NCBI GenBank assembly: GCA_000499405.2
Contig: HG738140.1
Span: 372,001 to 436,000 of the forward strand
Source: Onchocerca volvulus
Lineage: Eukaryota; Nematoda; Chromadorea; Rhabditida; Onchocercidae
Direction: 5' to 3'
Length of the DNA stretch: 64,000 nucleotides
Part shown: positions 61,186-64,000 of the stretch, piece after piece
Layout: every line of letters begins with the position of its first letter
How positions within the stretch are numbered: the first letter of the stretch is position 1
Made by a program: the position numbers and the translations under genes
The notes under the pieces: model-generated
Database searches by the model: none
Told to the model about the DNA's origin: nothing
What the model saw: only the letters and a program-made list of their open reading frames with translations

Positions 61186-63452
61186 ATGAGTAGAAGACCT
61201 GGACCACCGTCGATTGATGGCTTATATTCTCTTAAGGTATATCTTAATTTGCTCTCTATTTATTGATAAACTATTGTTTTGTTAGAGAAGAGAATAAAAT
61301 TTCAGTGGTCCGTATATTTTGTCTATTCAAGTACTTTGAAATATTTTCCCAAATATATTAGTTTTAAGAGATTAGACTTCTCAGTAATAAGAGTAGGTTT
61401 ACTATAGATAAATTTAATGCATGGAATTTTTCTTTTTTTTTTTTATTCAAATTATGATATTCCGTTATGTTTGCATTTTCCATTTCTTATCGAATTCATG
61501 CTCCACCATTTATGATACTTTTTGAGATTAATAAGTTCGACTCATACATTTGATTCCCAATTTTTGTCAAACTTTGAATATATGTCCAGATCACCTGCTT
61601 AAATATGTCATCCCTTTCAGTAGATTTTATATTTCTTATTTTAACTGATTCAATGTTAAGGTATAATTCTATGATATTTTAGAGTTTCAAATACATTTTG
61701 TATGTATTATAGATTGATAACATATCCTATCAAACAGCACCGCAAGATTTACGTCGTTTGTTCGAGAAATATGGTGAAATAGGTGATATTCACATTCCGC
61801 GTGATCGTTACACCAAACAAAGTAAAGGATTTGGTTTCGTGCGCTTTTATAGTCGACGAGATGCCGAATATGCAATGGATCGTATGGATGGACGTTGGGT
61901 CGATGGCCGTGAGATTCGTGTTGCGATGGCACGTTATGAACGTCCGATCGATGAACGTAGTCGTAATGGTGGTAGTGGTGGTTATAGAAGTAGTCGGCGG
62001 TTAGTGAATTTATTCATTTACATATAGGATCTTGAAGTTTGACAGTCACCAGTAAGGAAAGATATGATAGTTAAGTTACACCAATAAATAAATGCTCATT
62101 TATGTTTAACTTCTTTAATTGAAATTTAGGGTAGCACTTCTGATTTTTGTGTAAAATCATCAAGGTGGATGATCGTTGTTAATGCATCATGCCCTATAAA
62201 GTTAGTTCTAATTTTTTGCAAAGTAACTTGCCGAAAAGTAATAAATTTGTAATTTTTGAGGCGGCCGTGGTTTGCTGCTGCTGCTGTTGCTGCTGCTGCT
62301 AATCACCGAAATACAGTGTAGCTGCTGTTAGCTGAAATAAAAAATACATCAAGCAAAACGGCCACATCTCAGGGGAAAATTGGCTGGCTGAGCTGCTGTT
62401 TCATGTAGCAGTTGACTGCTGCTGTTGTTGTTGTTGTTGTTGTTCTTGTCGTTGTTGTTGTTATTGGGCAGCATAACTGTGTTTCCGGCTGGCCTGAACC
62501 AAAAAAAGGGAGAATGAGAGATAGATCCCGGTTACAAAACAAAGATTAATTATATGCTGATTGCTGATTCTGTATTACACTTGATGGTCAGTCAGTTTTT
62601 CGTACAAAATCGTTTTTGTGCCTTCTTTCGATATGACACCGAACTCCTGTGTGGTAATATCCGCGAACAGACAGTTTGACTTAATACCTGCCTATTCCGA
62701 GAATGGGTTTTACTTTATCTTAGTCATTTTAATTAGATGATTAGAAATTATCAAAGTATTATGATATATTCTGTCAACATATGAGGGTGGGTGGAGAAGT
62801 TATTAGTTTCATTAGAACAGCTTCTTTAAATGTTATGCTCGGAATACATTTTATCAGTTAATAATATGACGAAGCTCACTTGGCATTTCGAAAGCAGTCA
62901 GTTTGTGAAAAAATAGAATCAATTCCTTGATCAAACTAAAACAAAGAAAATATATAAGGGACAGTGTGAATGGATTGGTTTTTAAATTATAAACTAAGAT
63001 ATGAATTTGTTGGGATTGACTGACATTAATTTAACTATGATTTATTTCGTAGTGTTATAGATAACACAAACTTATTTCACAAAAAAGTGATATTTTGTGT
63101 ACACTTATTGTGTACACTTTTGAGGCTAGTTAATACTGTTCACATTTATTGACCTTTTCGATAAGTAATATTTTTCAGTTCTCGAACACGTTCACGTTCA
63201 CGCTCACCACGACGTCGACGTTCCTCAACACGGAGCCGTAGTGGTTCACGATACAATGAAAGACGATCGACTTCACGTGGTCGAAGTACTTCACGTGGTA
63301 GATCACCAGTATCCCGAAGGTCTGTAAACTCAAACAGCCCACCACCCAGAAATGTTTCTCGAACCCCGCCACCTCGTGCATCTCGCAGTCCTGTGACGCG
63401 TGACCGAGATAGACTTGATGATGCATCAAATGGAAATGATACTAATTATTAA
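61186..63452 (+). CDS. rsp-4: SRSF2/SC35-type SR splicing factor (C. elegans rsp-4 orthologue)
   Basis: Seen: exons 61186-61236, 61713-61999 and 63179-63452 join in phase to 203 residues. Residues about 12-90 form one RRM: '[20 protein letters not shown]' (RNP2 region) and '[20 protein letters not shown]' (RNP1), followed by '[20 protein letters not shown]'. The match to human SRSF2, including 'IPRDRYTK' and 'EKYGEIGD', is close over the whole RRM. A short Gly/Ser hinge leads to the RS domain ('[20 protein letters not shown]'), which then becomes Ser/Pro/Arg-rich and ends 'SNGNDTNY'. Family knowledge: SR proteins select splice sites in the nucleus and often control their own level by unproductive splicing. 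The 1.18-kb second intron contains triplet repeats and a phase-compatible segment with an early stop. Confidence 0.9.
62261..62321 (+). other. Possible poison or alternative terminal exon in the SRSF2-type gene
   Basis: After TTTTTGAG at 62253-62260, the frame continued from exon 2 reads Arg-Arg-Pro-Trp-Phe, four Ala, Val, four Ala, Asn-His-Arg-Asn-Thr-Val and a TAG at 62319-62321. The open phase fits exon 2. No clear donor follows within the repeat, so it could be a terminal exon, a poison exon or only an in-frame intronic repeat. Confidence 0.3.
62272..62465. repeat. CTG/TTG triplet repeats in an SR-protein intron
   Basis: Two clusters: nine CTG/TTG triplets at about 62273-62300 and about fifteen CTG, TTG and related triplets at about 62410-62465, with a further CTG-rich interval between them. 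Confidence 0.8.
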
Positions 63453-64000
63453 TTCGTTTATGTTTTGATTTTGAGCAAACTTTTCTTAATGGAAATTTTG
63501 TTTTGCTACATTTCACCTTGATTCAATATGTCTTATTTGCTTTTCTTTTTAAAGAGCAGAAATATTTCTACGGAAATATTTCTCATGTAGACCATCCATT
63601 GGTCTAGAATATTCTGTTGCATAAATTGACCTTAAAAATGCACTACTAAGCCATTGCAAAGATCAACGAATTTTCAGTGTATAAGATGGAATTGTAAAAT
63701 GTAGTTGCTAAACCACCGAAAAAATGTTAAAATGAGGAAGGTGTGTTTTGAGGGTTTTTGAAGATTCACTTGGATATTCCATTGATTTATTTCAAATTTT
63801 TCATTTTCTATTTTCAAATTTTACGTGGTTCTTCACTAGATCTTGTTTTGCGCAAACTTTTCTATGATTGAGTCGTTTAATAGAGTATAAAAATATCATA
63901 TTAAAGGTCCGATTGTTTCAAAGTTTAACATAAGTGGAAATCTACCCAGTAAAAAGCCCATAGCTCAATATCATTCTAAGATTGCGCTGTGATCTTTAGT
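63453..64000. other. 3' flank of the SRSF2-type gene
   Basis: AT-rich sequence to the window edge; no exon or RNA gene supported. Confidence 0.45.

Overview
The window is AT-rich, intron-rich nuclear DNA of a nematode, most likely a filarial (clade III) worm. Introns are mostly short with TTTCAG-type acceptors. Several first coding exons sit just behind an acceptor-like site with no visible 5' exon, as expected for spliced-leader trans-splicing. Orthologues of conserved animal genes are assembled below from phase-consistent exons. The species cannot be fixed by eye.

Layout. The first 10 kb carries plus-strand genes: an MSP-domain protein with a C-terminal membrane anchor (1061-3490), two tandem related RING-CH (MARCH-type) ubiquitin ligases (4498-5551 and 6846-7806) and a SMIM15-like membrane protein with a long basic tail (9123-9611). 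A secreted GDSL/SGNH-family protein follows on the minus strand (10150-12787); every catalytic residue I can place is replaced. From 12.8 to 16 kb lie poorly explained patches, including a broken piece of bacterial-type purL (15274-15722), a good candidate for a nuclear Wolbachia transfer. A KLF/Sp zinc-finger factor (16053-17849, plus), a partly resolved minus-strand gene (18519-19758) and a VIG/SERBP1-type RGG protein (21583-24511, plus) come next.

The middle holds a long minus-strand AMPK gamma subunit gene (25979-37277) with several phase-compatible alternative exons, then a gene-poor 5.5 kb gap. The minus-strand SHPRH gene (42749-55955) resolves into 31 phase-consistent exons encoding about 1416 residues. 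An intronless RCCD1-like gene (56920-57870, minus) stands head to head with a NUDT9 ADP-ribose pyrophosphatase gene (58480-60420, plus). The window ends with an SRSF2/SC35-type splicing factor (61186-63452, plus) whose second intron holds triplet repeats and a phase-compatible poison-like exon.

The genes do not form an operon or a single pathway. They are housekeeping functions: ubiquitin ligation and DNA-damage tolerance (MARCH, SHPRH), energy sensing (AMPK gamma), nucleotide-sugar hydrolysis (NUDT9), RNA handling (VIG, SRSF2) and transcription (KLF). The unusual items are the catalytically dead GDSL protein, the purL remnant, the exon-like insert in SHPRH and the alternative exons of AMPK gamma and SRSF2.
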